Positions 23,874 through 32,529 of a DNA stretch of 42,241 bases are shown here, in pieces. Every line of letters begins with the position of its first letter. The first letter of the stretch is position 1. Under the pieces are notes generated by a model that was not told the origin of the DNA, searched no databases, and was given only the letters and a program-made list of their open reading frames with translations. Position numbers and translations under genes: made by a program. Location of the stretch: contig JBGQJC010000018.1 of NCBI GenBank assembly GCA_041498815.1, positions 1-42,241 of the forward strand, read 5' to 3'. Source of the DNA: DATDPM01 sp041498815. GTDB lineage: Bacteria; Pseudomonadota; Alphaproteobacteria; DATDPM01.

Positions 23874-25057
23874 CCGCAGCCCTGCCTGGTGCCGCGCCGC
23901 GCCGGGTGACCATCCTCGGGTCCACCGGGTCGGTCGGATGCAGCACCGTCGATCTGATCCAGCGCCATCCGGACCGCTTCGTGGTCGAGGCTCTGTCGGC
24001 CCGCAACAACGTCGCACTCCTGGCCAAGCAGGCGCGGCGCTTGCGGCCGCGGCTTGCCGTGGTCGCGGACGAGAGCCGTTATCTCGCGCTGAAGGAAGCG
24101 CTTTCGGGGACGGGGATCGAAACCGCGGCGGGAAACTCCGCGCTGATCGCGGCGGCCGACCGGCCGGCGGATTGGGTCATGGCGGCGATCGTAGGCGCGG
24201 CTGGTCTCGAATCGACGATCGCGGCGGTGCGGCGCGGCGCGGTCGTGGCGCTGGCGAACAAGGAGTCGCTGGTTTGCGCCGGCAGCCTCGTGACCAGCGA
24301 GGTGGCGCGCAGCGGCGCGCGCCTCATCCCCGTCGACTCCGAGCATAGCGCGATCTTCCAGGTGTTCGATTTCGGCCGCGCCCAGTCGGTCGAACGGATC
24401 ATCCTCACGGCCTCGGGCGGGCCGTTCCGGACTTTCACTCTCGAAGACATGGCCAACGTCACGCCCGAGCAGGCCGTGGCGCATCCCAACTGGGACATGG
24501 GCGCCAAGATCTCAGTCGATTCGGCGACCATGATGAACAAGGGTCTCGAGGTGATCGAGGCCCATTATCTTTTCGGCTTGCCGGAAGAGAAGATTGAAGT
24601 GCTGGTTCACCCTCAATCGGTGGTTCACAGTTGCGTCGCCTATGTGGACGGTTCGGTGCTGGCGCAAATGGGCGCGCCCGACATGCGCACGCCGATCGCT
24701 TATGCGCTCGCCTGGCCGGATCGCATGGATACGCCGGTTGAACGTCTCGATCTTGCGGCGCTGGCAGAGCTGACCTTCGAAGCGCCTGATTCGACGCGCT
24801 TTCCGGCGCTTCGGCTTGCCCGCCAAGCCTTGCAAACCGGGGGTGCTGCCCCTACAATCCTCAACGCCGCAAACGAAATCGCGGTGGCCGCGTTCCTGGC
24901 CCGGCGTGTCCGGTTTCTCGATATCGCCCGCATCGTTGAGCGGGCGCTCGAGGTCGTGCCAAACCGGCCGATCGCATCGATCGGCGATGTCCTCGATATC
25001 GACCGCTTTGCCCGGACCGTCGCCGACGCTGCTATCGAAAAACGCGAAGCTTCCTGA
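23864..25057 (+). CDS. dxr: 1-deoxy-D-xylulose 5-phosphate reductoisomerase
   Basis: Second enzyme of the MEP isoprenoid pathway: converts DXP to MEP using NADPH. The Rossmann motif GSTGSVG is at 19-25; LANKESLVCAG and DSEHSAIFQ give the metal and substrate sites; KIEVLVHPQSVVHS and MGAPDMRTPIAYALAWP are family hallmarks. 397 residues from the ATG at 23864; a second in-frame ATG at 23870 overlaps the cdsA stop as ATGA and is equally likely (395 residues). rseP follows 23 bases later. Confidence 0.96.
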   Translation: MAMTAALPGAAPRRVTILGSTGSVGCSTVDLIQRHPDRFVVEALSARNNVALLAKQARRLRPRLAVVADESRYLALKEALSGTGIETAAGNSALIAAADRPADWVMAAIVGAAGLESTIAAVRRGAVVALANKESLVCAGSLVTSEVARSGARLIPVDSEHSAIFQVFDFGRAQSVERIILTASGGPFRTFTLEDMANVTPEQAVAHPNWDMGAKISVDSATMMNKGLEVIEAHYLFGLPEEKIEVLVHPQSVVHSCVAYVDGSVLAQMGAPDMRTPIAYALAWPDRMDTPVERLDLAALAELTFEAPDSTRFPALRLARQALQTGGAAPTILNAANEIAVAAFLARRVRFLDIARIVERALEVVPNRPIASIGDVLDIDRFARTVADAAIEKREAS

Positions 25058-25080
25058 CTCAATTCAGCGGATCTTAGGTC

Positions 25081-26196
25081 ATGGCATTTCTAACCGGGGC
25101 TTGGGACTACGTCGTTCCCTTCCTCGTCATCCTCACGATTCTCGTTTTTGTGCATGAGCTCGGCCATTACCTGGTCGCTCGGTGGTGCGGCGTCCGCATC
25201 GAAGTTTTTTCGATCGGCTTCGGGCCGGAATTGTTCGGCTGGACCGATCGCGCCGGCACGCGCTGGAAAGCGAGCGCGATTCCATTCGGCGGCTACGTCA
25301 AGATGTTCGGTGAACGCGACACGGACGAGTCGGTCCTGAGCGCGGCCGAACGCGCCGATTCATTTTATTTCAAGCCGCTCCACCTGCGCGCCGCGGTCGT
25401 CTCTGCGGGTCCGGTCGCGAATTTCCTGTTTGCGATTCTGTTGCTGACCGGATTGTTTGCGACGGCCGGCGAACCATTCACGCCTCCGGTGGTGGGCGCG
25501 GTGACGCCGGGAAGTGCTGCCGAGATCGGCGGGATCGTGCCCGGCGATCGATTCGTCAGCATCGCCGGAAAACCGGTCGATAGGTTCGAACAGATTCAAA
25601 TGATCGTGCGCGACAATCCCGGCGTGCCTTTGCCGGTGGTGGTGAAGCGCGGCGCAGACGAAGTGGCGCTCAAGGTCACGCCGCAGATGCGCGAAGACAC
25701 GGATCACTTCGGCAACACGCAACGCTACGGGTTCTTCGGCATATCGGGAGGTACCCGGCAATTCGTGCGTTTGGGTCCCGCGGCTGCGGTCTGGCGAGCG
25801 GTGGCGGAGACCTACACGATTTCGGCGTCCACGCTCCAGTCGGTCGGGCAAATGATTATCGGCACCCGGACGGCGGACGATCTCGGAGGGCCGCTGCGTA
25901 TCGCGCAAATTTCGGGCGAGGTGGCCCAAGTCGGGCTCGTGTCGGTCGTCTGGTTCCTGGCGGTGCTCTCCATCAACCTGGGACTCATCAATCTGTTCCC
26001 CGTGCCGGTGCTGGACGGGGGGCACCTCCTTTTCTATGCCGCCGAGGCCATTCGTGGTAAACCATTGGGGCAAAAGGCGCAGGAAATAGGGTTCCGGATC
26101 GGGTTTGCCCTGATCGTGGGTCTGATGGTTTTTGCGACTTGGAACGACTTGATGCACCTCAAGGTGTTCGAGTTTTTGAAGAAGCTCGTAACCTAA
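25081..26196 (+). CDS. rseP: Site-2 protease RseP (RIP metalloprotease)
   Basis: Intramembrane zinc protease that cuts transmembrane segments of anti-sigma factors and leftover signal peptides. The zinc site HELGH is at 25-29 in the first helix, and the third ligand D312 lies in FPVPVLDGGHLLF. The stretch GFGPELFG, then PFGGYVKMFGE is typical. At 371 residues it carries one clear PDZ domain (about 125-200, with GGIVPGDRFVSIAGKPV), whereas E. coli RseP has two; one is common in this class. Four membrane segments are expected. Next to bamA, consistent with envelope stress control. Confidence 0.95.
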   Translation: MAFLTGAWDYVVPFLVILTILVFVHELGHYLVARWCGVRIEVFSIGFGPELFGWTDRAGTRWKASAIPFGGYVKMFGERDTDESVLSAAERADSFYFKPLHLRAAVVSAGPVANFLFAILLLTGLFATAGEPFTPPVVGAVTPGSAAEIGGIVPGDRFVSIAGKPVDRFEQIQMIVRDNPGVPLPVVVKRGADEVALKVTPQMREDTDHFGNTQRYGFFGISGGTRQFVRLGPAAAVWRAVAETYTISASTLQSVGQMIIGTRTADDLGGPLRIAQISGEVAQVGLVSVVWFLAVLSINLGLINLFPVPVLDGGHLLFYAAEAIRGKPLGQKAQEIGFRIGFALIVGLMVFATWNDLMHLKVFEFLKKLVT

Positions 26197-26210
26197 GAGG
26201 AGCGTTTTTT

Positions 26211-26215
26211 GGAGG
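26211..26215 (+). promoter_or_regulatory. Shine-Dalgarno site favouring the GTG start of bamA
   Basis: GGAGG lies five bases before GTG at 26221. A second purine-rich site, AAGAGGAG at 26195-26202, would serve an in-frame TTG at 26209 instead. The first is closer to consensus, so GTG 26221 is preferred. Confidence 0.45.
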
Positions 26216-26220
26216 GGGGC

Positions 26221-28629
26221 GTGCGCGGAACGGTTCGAGCCGTAGCGTGGGGTATGCTCGTGGCCTCGCTCATGGTCCTCTCGCCGCCGGCGAAGACGCA
26301 AGAGACCTTGCCTCCAGAGGCCGTACCCCAGGAAGCCGTGCCCCCCGGGACGGCGCCGCCGGAAGCCGCGCCCGAACAACCGGGTGCCCCGGCGCTGGTG
26401 CCGCAACAACAGGCGCCCCAACCATCGGTCGAAGGGATGCCGATCCGCGACGTCCTGATCGAAGGCAACCAACGAGTCGAGAACGGCACGATCCTGTCCT
26501 ACATGGCGATCAAGCCGGGCGACGCCTACGACTCGGCGCGCGTCGACCGCTCGCTCAAGGCGCTTTATGCCACCGGCCTGTTCGCCGACGTCACGATCCA
26601 CACCGAAGGCGATATTCTCGTCGTCCACGTGGTGGAGAATCCAATCATCAACCGGCTCGCTTTTGAAGGTAATAGCCGACTCTCCGACGAAACCTTGCAG
26701 CAAGAGATCCAGTCGCGGCCACGCATCGTCTATTCCCGCGCAACGGTTGAGCGCGACGCGAATCGCATCCTCGAACTCTACCGCCGTGGCGGGCGCTTCG
26801 CCGCTACCGTCCAGCCGAAAGTCATTCAGTTGCCCGAGAATCGCGTCGATCTGGTGTTCGAAATTAGCGAGGGCGGGATCACCCTGATCGAAAAAATAAA
26901 TTTCGTGGGCAATCACGCGTTTGGAGACGACTCGCTGAAGAGCGTGATCATGACCAAGGAGACGCGCTGGTACAGATTCTTCGCCACCGACGACACCTAC
27001 GATCCCGACCGTCTTTCATTCGACCGCGAGTTGCTCCGCCGCTTTTATCTGAAGAACGGCTACGCCGATTTCCGCGTCGTGTCCGCGGTCGCGGAGCTCG
27101 CCCCCAACAAGGAACGCTTCTTCATCACCTTCACGGTGGAGGAAGGCAAGCGTTACAAATTCGGCAAGGTGACGGTCGAGAACCATTTGCGCGACCTTGA
27201 CGCCAACGAGTTGCGCAAGCTCGTCACGACGCGGGAAGGGAGATGGTACGACGCCGAGGCGGTTGAACACGTCATCGACACTATGACCGATTTCGCGGGG
27301 CGCTTCGGGTACGCCTTCGTCGATATTCAACCGGACGTCAAACGCGACGCCGAGACGGCCACGATTCAACTGACCTACGTCATCAATGAAGGCCGGCGCG
27401 TCTATGTGGAACGGATCAACATCACGGGCAATACCCGGACACTGGACAAGGTGATACGCCGTGAGATGCGCTTGATCGAAGGAGATGCCTTCAATACGGC
27501 GCGGCTGCGGCTGTCGCAGCAGAAGATCCGGAATCTCGGGTTCTTCGAGAAGGTGGACGTGACCAACGTGCCGGCCAGCGCCCCCGACCGGACCGTCGTC
27601 AACGTCAATGTGGAAGAAAAATCGACCGGTGAGTTGCAGATCGGAGCCGGTTTTTCGACCACGGAAGGCCTTTTGGGCACTTTCTCGGTGAAAGAAAAGA
27701 ACTTTCTTGGCCGCGGACAAGAACTCGGTTTAACGCTGCTGCTGTCGCAACGCACCCAACAAATCGATCTCAGCTTCACCGAGCCCTATTTCCTCGATCG
27801 CAACGTCTCGGCCGGATTCGATATCTTCGACATTAACCGCAATAATCAAACCCAAAGTCAATTCGACCAGGATTCGATCGGAGTGACGCTTCGCGCGGGC
27901 TATCTGGTGACGGAACCCCTGCGCCAAACTTGGCATTACACGATACGCCGCGACAACATCACGAACATCAGCTCGACGGCTTCGACCTTCATCAAAGATC
28001 AAGCGGGGCTAACCACGACCTCCGAAATCGGCCAGGCGCTCCTCTTCGATAAGCGGAATGACCGCTTCGATCCGACCGAAGGTTATTACATTCAGGTCGA
28101 AACCAATTACGCCGGCGTCGGCGGCCAAATAGATTATTTCAAGGGCCTCGGCGAAATCGGCTATTTTTATCCTTTCGCGGCCGATTGGACCGGTACCATT
28201 ATTGGCCGCGCTGGAAAGGTTATCGGCCTTAACGGGCAAAACGTGCGCATTTCCGACCGGTTCTTCTTGGGCCAAGACAGCATGCGCGGTTTCGCGACCT
28301 CGGGGCTCGGGCCGCGCGATAGCGTTACATCGGATGCGCTGGGCGGCAATGAATACTACGATGGTACCGTCGAACTCGCATTTCCGGTCGGACTGCCCAA
28401 GGCATTTGGGATCACCGGGCGCGCCTTTATGGATGCCGGCACGGTGACGGGAATTGACGAGACCAGCCCGCAGATCCAAGACACTGGATCTCTGCGTGCC
28501 TCCATCGGCGCCGGGATGGCGTGGCGATCGCCGTTCGGACCGGTCCGGGTCGATCTCGGATTTCCGATTGTCAAGGAACCTTTCGACAAGACCGAACTCA
28601 TCCGTTTCAATTTTGGGACAAGGTTTTAA
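26221..28629 (+). CDS. bamA: Outer membrane protein assembly factor BamA
   Basis: Omp85 protein that folds and inserts beta-barrel proteins into the outer membrane. A signal peptide (RGTVRAVAWGMLVASLMVL) is followed by a Pro/Ala/Gln/Glu-rich spacer of about 50 residues, then five POTRA repeats (the first begins IRDVLIEGNQRVENGTILSY) and the barrel. The L6-loop motif RGF is at 689-691 (DSMRGFATSG), and the chain ends in phenylalanine (NFGTRF), the barrel-insertion signal. Length is 802 residues from GTG 26221, or 806 from TTG 26209. skp follows after three bases, as in E. coli. Confidence 0.96.
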   Translation: MRGTVRAVAWGMLVASLMVLSPPAKTQETLPPEAVPQEAVPPGTAPPEAAPEQPGAPALVPQQQAPQPSVEGMPIRDVLIEGNQRVENGTILSYMAIKPGDAYDSARVDRSLKALYATGLFADVTIHTEGDILVVHVVENPIINRLAFEGNSRLSDETLQQEIQSRPRIVYSRATVERDANRILELYRRGGRFAATVQPKVIQLPENRVDLVFEISEGGITLIEKINFVGNHAFGDDSLKSVIMTKETRWYRFFATDDTYDPDRLSFDRELLRRFYLKNGYADFRVVSAVAELAPNKERFFITFTVEEGKRYKFGKVTVENHLRDLDANELRKLVTTREGRWYDAEAVEHVIDTMTDFAGRFGYAFVDIQPDVKRDAETATIQLTYVINEGRRVYVERINITGNTRTLDKVIRREMRLIEGDAFNTARLRLSQQKIRNLGFFEKVDVTNVPASAPDRTVVNVNVEEKSTGELQIGAGFSTTEGLLGTFSVKEKNFLGRGQELGLTLLLSQRTQQIDLSFTEPYFLDRNVSAGFDIFDINRNNQTQSQFDQDSIGVTLRAGYLVTEPLRQTWHYTIRRDNITNISSTASTFIKDQAGLTTTSEIGQALLFDKRNDRFDPTEGYYIQVETNYAGVGGQIDYFKGLGEIGYFYPFAADWTGTIIGRAGKVIGLNGQNVRISDRFFLGQDSMRGFATSGLGPRDSVTSDALGGNEYYDGTVELAFPVGLPKAFGITGRAFMDAGTVTGIDETSPQIQDTGSLRASIGAGMAWRSPFGPVRVDLGFPIVKEPFDKTELIRFNFGTRF

Positions 28630-28632
28630 AGA

Positions 28633-29397
28633 ATGTTGCACCGATTCGCATGGCTAACGTCTTTGATCCTCCTCGTGCTCGCGGCCCATCCGCCCAGTGC
28701 GGTTGCGGCGGACGCGCCGAAACCTGCCGCCGAGGCCGCGAAATCCGCCGCCGCGGAGGCCGCGAAACTTCCCCCGCCGGTCACCGCGGTCATCGACATC
28801 CAAAGGATTCTCAAGGAATCGACCGCGGCGCAAAGCGTCAAGACCCAGCTTGAGGACCGGCGGAGCAAACTTCGCGATGAATTCGCAAAGCTCGAAAACG
28901 AGCTGCGCGGCGCCGGACAGGAACTGGAGCGCCAGCGGGGCGTGCTCTCCGCCGATGCCTTCGACGAAAAGCGCCAAGCGTACGAAAACCGCGTGCACGA
29001 CGCGGAGCGCAAGGCGGACTCCAGCAAGCGCCAGCTGGACGACGCCTTCCAGCAAGCGTTGAAGGAGATCCAGAGCGCCATGCTCCAGGTGGCGGAGAGC
29101 GTCGCCCAACAGATGAACCTCGATCTCGTGTTACCGCGCTCGCAGGTCATCTTCGTGAGCAAGGATCTCGACATCACCGATCCGGTCCTCAAAGGTCTCA
29201 ACGCGAAGCTGCCGCAGGTCAAGCTCACCGCCGGAACGGTGCCCGAGGGGTCGGAACAAGGCGCGCCGGAAATGAGCACGGGTGCCGGCAAGATCAGTCC
29301 CTTGAACAAGCCGGCCGCGACCGCGCCCGCTCCGGAATCGGCTCCCGCGGCGGCCCCGGCTCCGGCAACCCATGCGCCGCCCGCGCCCAAGCCGTAG
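28633..29397 (+). CDS. skp: OmpH/Skp family periplasmic chaperone
   Basis: Periplasmic holdase for outer-membrane proteins on their way to BamA. Signal peptide at 1 to about 26 (MLHRFAWLTSLILLVLAAH, ending VAA-DA). The OmpH core starts VTAVIDIQRILKESTAAQ, then a long charged coiled-coil (about 65-150, EDRRSKLRDEFAKLENELRG) forms the tentacles, ending in the DLVLPRSQVIFVSKDLDITD strand region. It is 254 residues against about 160 in E. coli: there is an Ala/Lys-rich stretch after the signal peptide and a Pro/Ala-rich tail of about 50 residues after LPQVKLTAG. The tail is not part of the known fold. Confidence 0.92.
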   Translation: MLHRFAWLTSLILLVLAAHPPSAVAADAPKPAAEAAKSAAAEAAKLPPPVTAVIDIQRILKESTAAQSVKTQLEDRRSKLRDEFAKLENELRGAGQELERQRGVLSADAFDEKRQAYENRVHDAERKADSSKRQLDDAFQQALKEIQSAMLQVAESVAQQMNLDLVLPRSQVIFVSKDLDITDPVLKGLNAKLPQVKLTAGTVPEGSEQGAPEMSTGAGKISPLNKPAATAPAPESAPAAAPAPATHAPPAPKP

Positions 29398-29416
29398 CGT
29401 TGGCGAGCAGAGGTAA

Positions 29417-30445
29417 ATGGCGGATCCGCGCTTCTTCACGGTTCATGGCCCTTTCACCTTGGCGGAACTCGCGCGGGTTTCAGGCGCAACGCTCGATGCC
29501 GGCGCCGACGGGGCGGCCATGTTCCGCGACGTGGCGCCGCTGGATACCGCCGGCGCCTCCGATGTGAGCTTCTTCCACAACAAGCGCTACGCCGCGGCTT
29601 TCTCCGCCAGCGCGGCCGGCGCTTGTGTCGTCGAGCCCGCCTTCGCCGCCAAGGCCCCGGCCACGATGGCCCGGCTGATTTCGGACCAGCCGTATCGCGC
29701 CTATGCGCGCATCGCCGAAGCCTTCTATCCGGAGGCCGGTGCCGAAGAGCGGTGGGACGCGGCGATACCTATCCATCCGACGGTGCGGCTTGGCCAGGCA
29801 ACCACGGTCGGGCCCGGGGCGGCGATCGGGCCGCGCGCTGAAATCGGGCGCGGCTGCCGCATCGGGCCCAATGTCGTCATCGGGTCGGGAGTCGTTATTG
29901 GCGATGACACGACGATCGGGCCCGGCGCATCGCTCAGCCATTGCCTGGTCGGCTCTCGGGTGGTGATCGAGGCCGGGGCCCGCATCGGTCAGGAGGGATT
30001 CGGCTTCGCGCCGGATCAAGGCGATTACGCCAAAGTGCCGCAGTTGGGCCGGGTGATCGTTCACGACGAGGTGCTGGTGGGGGCGAACACCACGATCGAC
30101 CGCGGCAGCGGTCCGGACACCGTCATCGGGCAGGGATGCATGATTGATAATCTTGTGCAAATCGGGCACAACGTCCAGTTGGGCCGCGGCTGCATCATCG
30201 CCGCCCAGGTGGGTATTTCCGGAAGCACGAAACTGGACGATTATGTCGTGGCAGGCGGGCAAGCCGGGTTCGCCGGCCATCTCCGGATCGGCCGGGGCGC
30301 CCGGATTGCGGCCAAAAGCGGGGTCATGCGAGACATTCCGGCGGGGGCCACCTATGGCGGCTTTCCCGCCATGCCGATCCGGCAATGGCATCGCCAAAGT
30401 ATCGCGCTGTCCGGTCTGGTCGAGGGCAAGCGTAAGGGTGGCTAG
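29417..30445 (+). CDS. lpxD: UDP-3-O-acylglucosamine N-acyltransferase LpxD
   Basis: Third step of lipid A synthesis: transfers a hydroxyacyl chain from ACP to the 2-amino group. 342 residues. The N-terminal uridine-binding domain (DVAPLDTAGASDVSFFHNKRY) is followed by many left-handed beta-helix hexapeptides (IGPRAEIGRGCRIGPNVVIG). The catalytic histidine is H251 in DNLVQIGHNVQLG. It sits between skp and fabZ as in most Gram-negative bacteria. The ATG has GAGCAGAGG upstream. Confidence 0.96.
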   Translation: MADPRFFTVHGPFTLAELARVSGATLDAGADGAAMFRDVAPLDTAGASDVSFFHNKRYAAAFSASAAGACVVEPAFAAKAPATMARLISDQPYRAYARIAEAFYPEAGAEERWDAAIPIHPTVRLGQATTVGPGAAIGPRAEIGRGCRIGPNVVIGSGVVIGDDTTIGPGASLSHCLVGSRVVIEAGARIGQEGFGFAPDQGDYAKVPQLGRVIVHDEVLVGANTTIDRGSGPDTVIGQGCMIDNLVQIGHNVQLGRGCIIAAQVGISGSTKLDDYVVAGGQAGFAGHLRIGRGARIAAKSGVMRDIPAGATYGGFPAMPIRQWHRQSIALSGLVEGKRKGG

Positions 30446-30448
30446 GAC

Positions 30449-30916
30449 ATGGAAACCACGGCCTTAAAGCAAACCGCGATCGCAATCGACACCGACGGGG
30501 TGATGCGGATGATACCGCATCGCTATCCGTTCCTTATGATCGACCGCATCGTCGACCTCATCCCGGGCGTGGGCGCGACCGGCATCAAGAATGTTTCGAT
30601 CAACGAGCCCTATTTCCAAGGCCATTTCCCGGCGCGTCCCGTGATGCCCGGCGTCCTTTTGATCGAGGCGATGGCGCAAACGGCGGCGGTGGTCGTCGTG
30701 CATGCGCTGGGAGAACAATTCCAAGGCAAGCTCGTTTATTTCATGTCCGTGGAAAACGCCCGGTTCCGCAAGCCGGTCCTTCCCGGCAGCACGCTTCACG
30801 TCCACGTCACGCGCCTACACAACCGCGGGAACGTTTGGAAATTCTCCGGCGAAGCGAAGGTCGACGGGACCTTGGTGGCGGAGGCGGTTTACACCGCCAT
30901 GATCCTGGACGCCTGA
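30449..30916 (+). CDS. fabZ: 3-hydroxyacyl-[ACP] dehydratase FabZ
   Basis: Dehydrates 3-hydroxyacyl-ACP in fatty acid elongation and so competes with LpxA and LpxD for the same substrate pool. Hot-dog fold of 155 residues; active-site H59 (FQGHFPARPVMPGV) and E73 (LLIEAMAQTA), with MIPHRYPFLMIDR at the start. It lies three bases after lpxD and one base before the lpxA TTG, so the levels of the competing enzymes are probably tied together. Confidence 0.97.
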   Translation: METTALKQTAIAIDTDGVMRMIPHRYPFLMIDRIVDLIPGVGATGIKNVSINEPYFQGHFPARPVMPGVLLIEAMAQTAAVVVVHALGEQFQGKLVYFMSVENARFRKPVLPGSTLHVHVTRLHNRGNVWKFSGEAKVDGTLVAEAVYTAMILDA

Positions 30917-30917
30917 A

Positions 30918-31718
30918 TTGGCGAACATCCATACGACGGCGATCGTCGAGCCGGGGGCTTCGATCGACGCCGATGTCGCGATCGGTCCATATTGCCATGT
31001 CGGTGCCGAGGTGACGCTCGCGGCCGGCGTGCGGCTCGTGTCGCATGTGGTCGTCGCCGGGCGCACCAAGATTGGCGAGAACACGCGCGTCTATCCCTTC
31101 GCCTCCATTGGCCATCAACCCCAGGACCTGAAGTACAAGGGCGAGCCGTCGTCGCTGGTGATCGGCCGCAACAACGTCATCCGTGAGCACGTCACCATGA
31201 ATCCGGGAACCGAAGGCGGCGGGATGGTGACGACCGTCGGCGACAATTGCCTGTTCATGGTCGGTTGCCATGTGGCCCACGACTGCCGCATCGGGAATTA
31301 CGTCATCATGGCCAACAACGCGACATTGGGGGGCCACGTCGAAATCGGCGAATACGCGATTTTGGGCGGGCTCTCCGCCGTGCATCAATTCGTGCGCATC
31401 GGGCGCTATGCCATGATCGGGGGCATGTCCGGCGTCGAACAGGATGTGATCCCCTACGGATCGGTGATGGGCGATAGGGCGAAGCTGTCGGGACTCAACA
31501 TCATCGGATTGAAGCGGCAGGGTTTCTCGCGCGAGAACATCCATGCCTTGCGCACCGCCTACCGTCTGCTGTTCGCCCAGGAAGGCGCGATCACGGAGCG
31601 TCTCGACGATGTAATCGAAATGTTCGACAGCAACGAACCGGTGATGGAGATCGTGACGTTCATGCGCGCGGAATCGGCGCGCGGCGTGTGCCAACCGAAA
31701 TCGGGGAATGCCGCCTAA
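30918..31718 (+). CDS. lpxA: UDP-N-acetylglucosamine acyltransferase LpxA
   Basis: First step of lipid A synthesis: moves a 3-hydroxyacyl chain from ACP to UDP-GlcNAc. 266 residues, left-handed beta-helix. The catalytic histidine is H121 in VGCHVAHDCRIGN, followed by VIMANNATLGGHVEIG and HQFVRIGRYAMIGG. The start is TTG at 30918, which gives the standard N-terminus ANIHTTAIVEPGA; no ATG fits. The weak start codon directly after fabZ suggests coupling. It overlaps lpxI by 11 bases. Confidence 0.96.
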   Translation: MANIHTTAIVEPGASIDADVAIGPYCHVGAEVTLAAGVRLVSHVVVAGRTKIGENTRVYPFASIGHQPQDLKYKGEPSSLVIGRNNVIREHVTMNPGTEGGGMVTTVGDNCLFMVGCHVAHDCRIGNYVIMANNATLGGHVEIGEYAILGGLSAVHQFVRIGRYAMIGGMSGVEQDVIPYGSVMGDRAKLSGLNIIGLKRQGFSRENIHALRTAYRLLFAQEGAITERLDDVIEMFDSNEPVMEIVTFMRAESARGVCQPKSGNAA

Positions 31719-32529
31719 GCTCGGAATCATCGCGGGGCAAGGCGAGCTTCCCGCCCGCATCATCGAAGCGTGCCGCGAATCGGGCCGCGACTTCTTCGTG
31801 GTCGCAATCGAAGGCCAGGCCGATCCCGCCGCGGTAGCAAACACGCCTCATATGTGGTCGCGGCTCGGGGCCGCCGACGGCGCGTTTGCCAAGTTGCGCG
31901 AAGAGGCGGCCGAAGAGGTGGTGCTGGCCGGCGCGGTTCGGCGCCCGTCGCTGGGAGCCCTTCGGCCCGATCTTCGCACCGCACGGTTCCTGGGCCGGCT
32001 GGCGGTATCGGCGCTCGGCGACGACGGCCTGCTCTCGGCGGTCGTGCGCGAGTTCGAAGAGGCGGGATTCCGCGTGATCGGCACGGATGAGATTCTGGGC
32101 TCGATGGTAGCAATGGCGTGCCTCTATGGGAAACATGCGCCGGACGCGCAGTCCCGCGTGGATATTGAAATCGGGATCGAGGTCGCGCGCGCGCTGGGGG
32201 CGCTTGACGTGGGCCAAGCCGTGGTGGTGCAGCAGGGCGTGGTCTTGGGCGTCGAGGCGATCGAGGGCACCGATGCGCTGATGGCGCGCTGCAAGAACCT
32301 GCAGCGCGAGGGCCCGGGCGGCGTGCTGGTAAAACTCAAGAAACCTGGCCAGGAGCGGCGCGTCGATCTTCCCACCATCGGCCCGCGCACGGTGGCCGCG
32401 GCTGCGCTTTCGGGTCTCCGGGGAATCGCCGTTGAAGCCGGCGCCTCGCTCATACTCGATGCCAAATCGGTCGCGGCCGAGGCCGACGAGGCCGGAATTT
32501 TCGTCATCGGCCTTCGGGTGCCCGAGTGA
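31708..32529 (+). CDS. lpxI: UDP-2,3-diacylglucosamine pyrophosphatase LpxI
   Basis: Cleaves UDP-2,3-diacylglucosamine to lipid X and UMP, the fourth step of lipid A synthesis. It is the unrelated replacement for LpxH known from Caulobacter and other Alphaproteobacteria. 273 residues, starting KLGIIAGQGELPARIIEAC; VVQQGVVLGVEAIEGTDALM and KKPGQERRVDLPTIGP are characteristic of the LpxI (DUF1009) family. Position between lpxA and lpxB supports the role. It overlaps lpxA by 11 bases and lpxB by four (GTGA). Confidence 0.95.
   Translation: MPPKLGIIAGQGELPARIIEACRESGRDFFVVAIEGQADPAAVANTPHMWSRLGAADGAFAKLREEAAEEVVLAGAVRRPSLGALRPDLRTARFLGRLAVSALGDDGLLSAVVREFEEAGFRVIGTDEILGSMVAMACLYGKHAPDAQSRVDIEIGIEVARALGALDVGQAVVVQQGVVLGVEAIEGTDALMARCKNLQREGPGGVLVKLKKPGQERRVDLPTIGPRTVAAAALSGLRGIAVEAGASLILDAKSVAAEADEAGIFVIGLRVPE

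Noticed and set aside
24604..24628. Two GTTC half-sites in dxr that suggest another LexA box
   Set aside because: They are about 14 bases apart instead of seven and lie deep inside the coding sequence.
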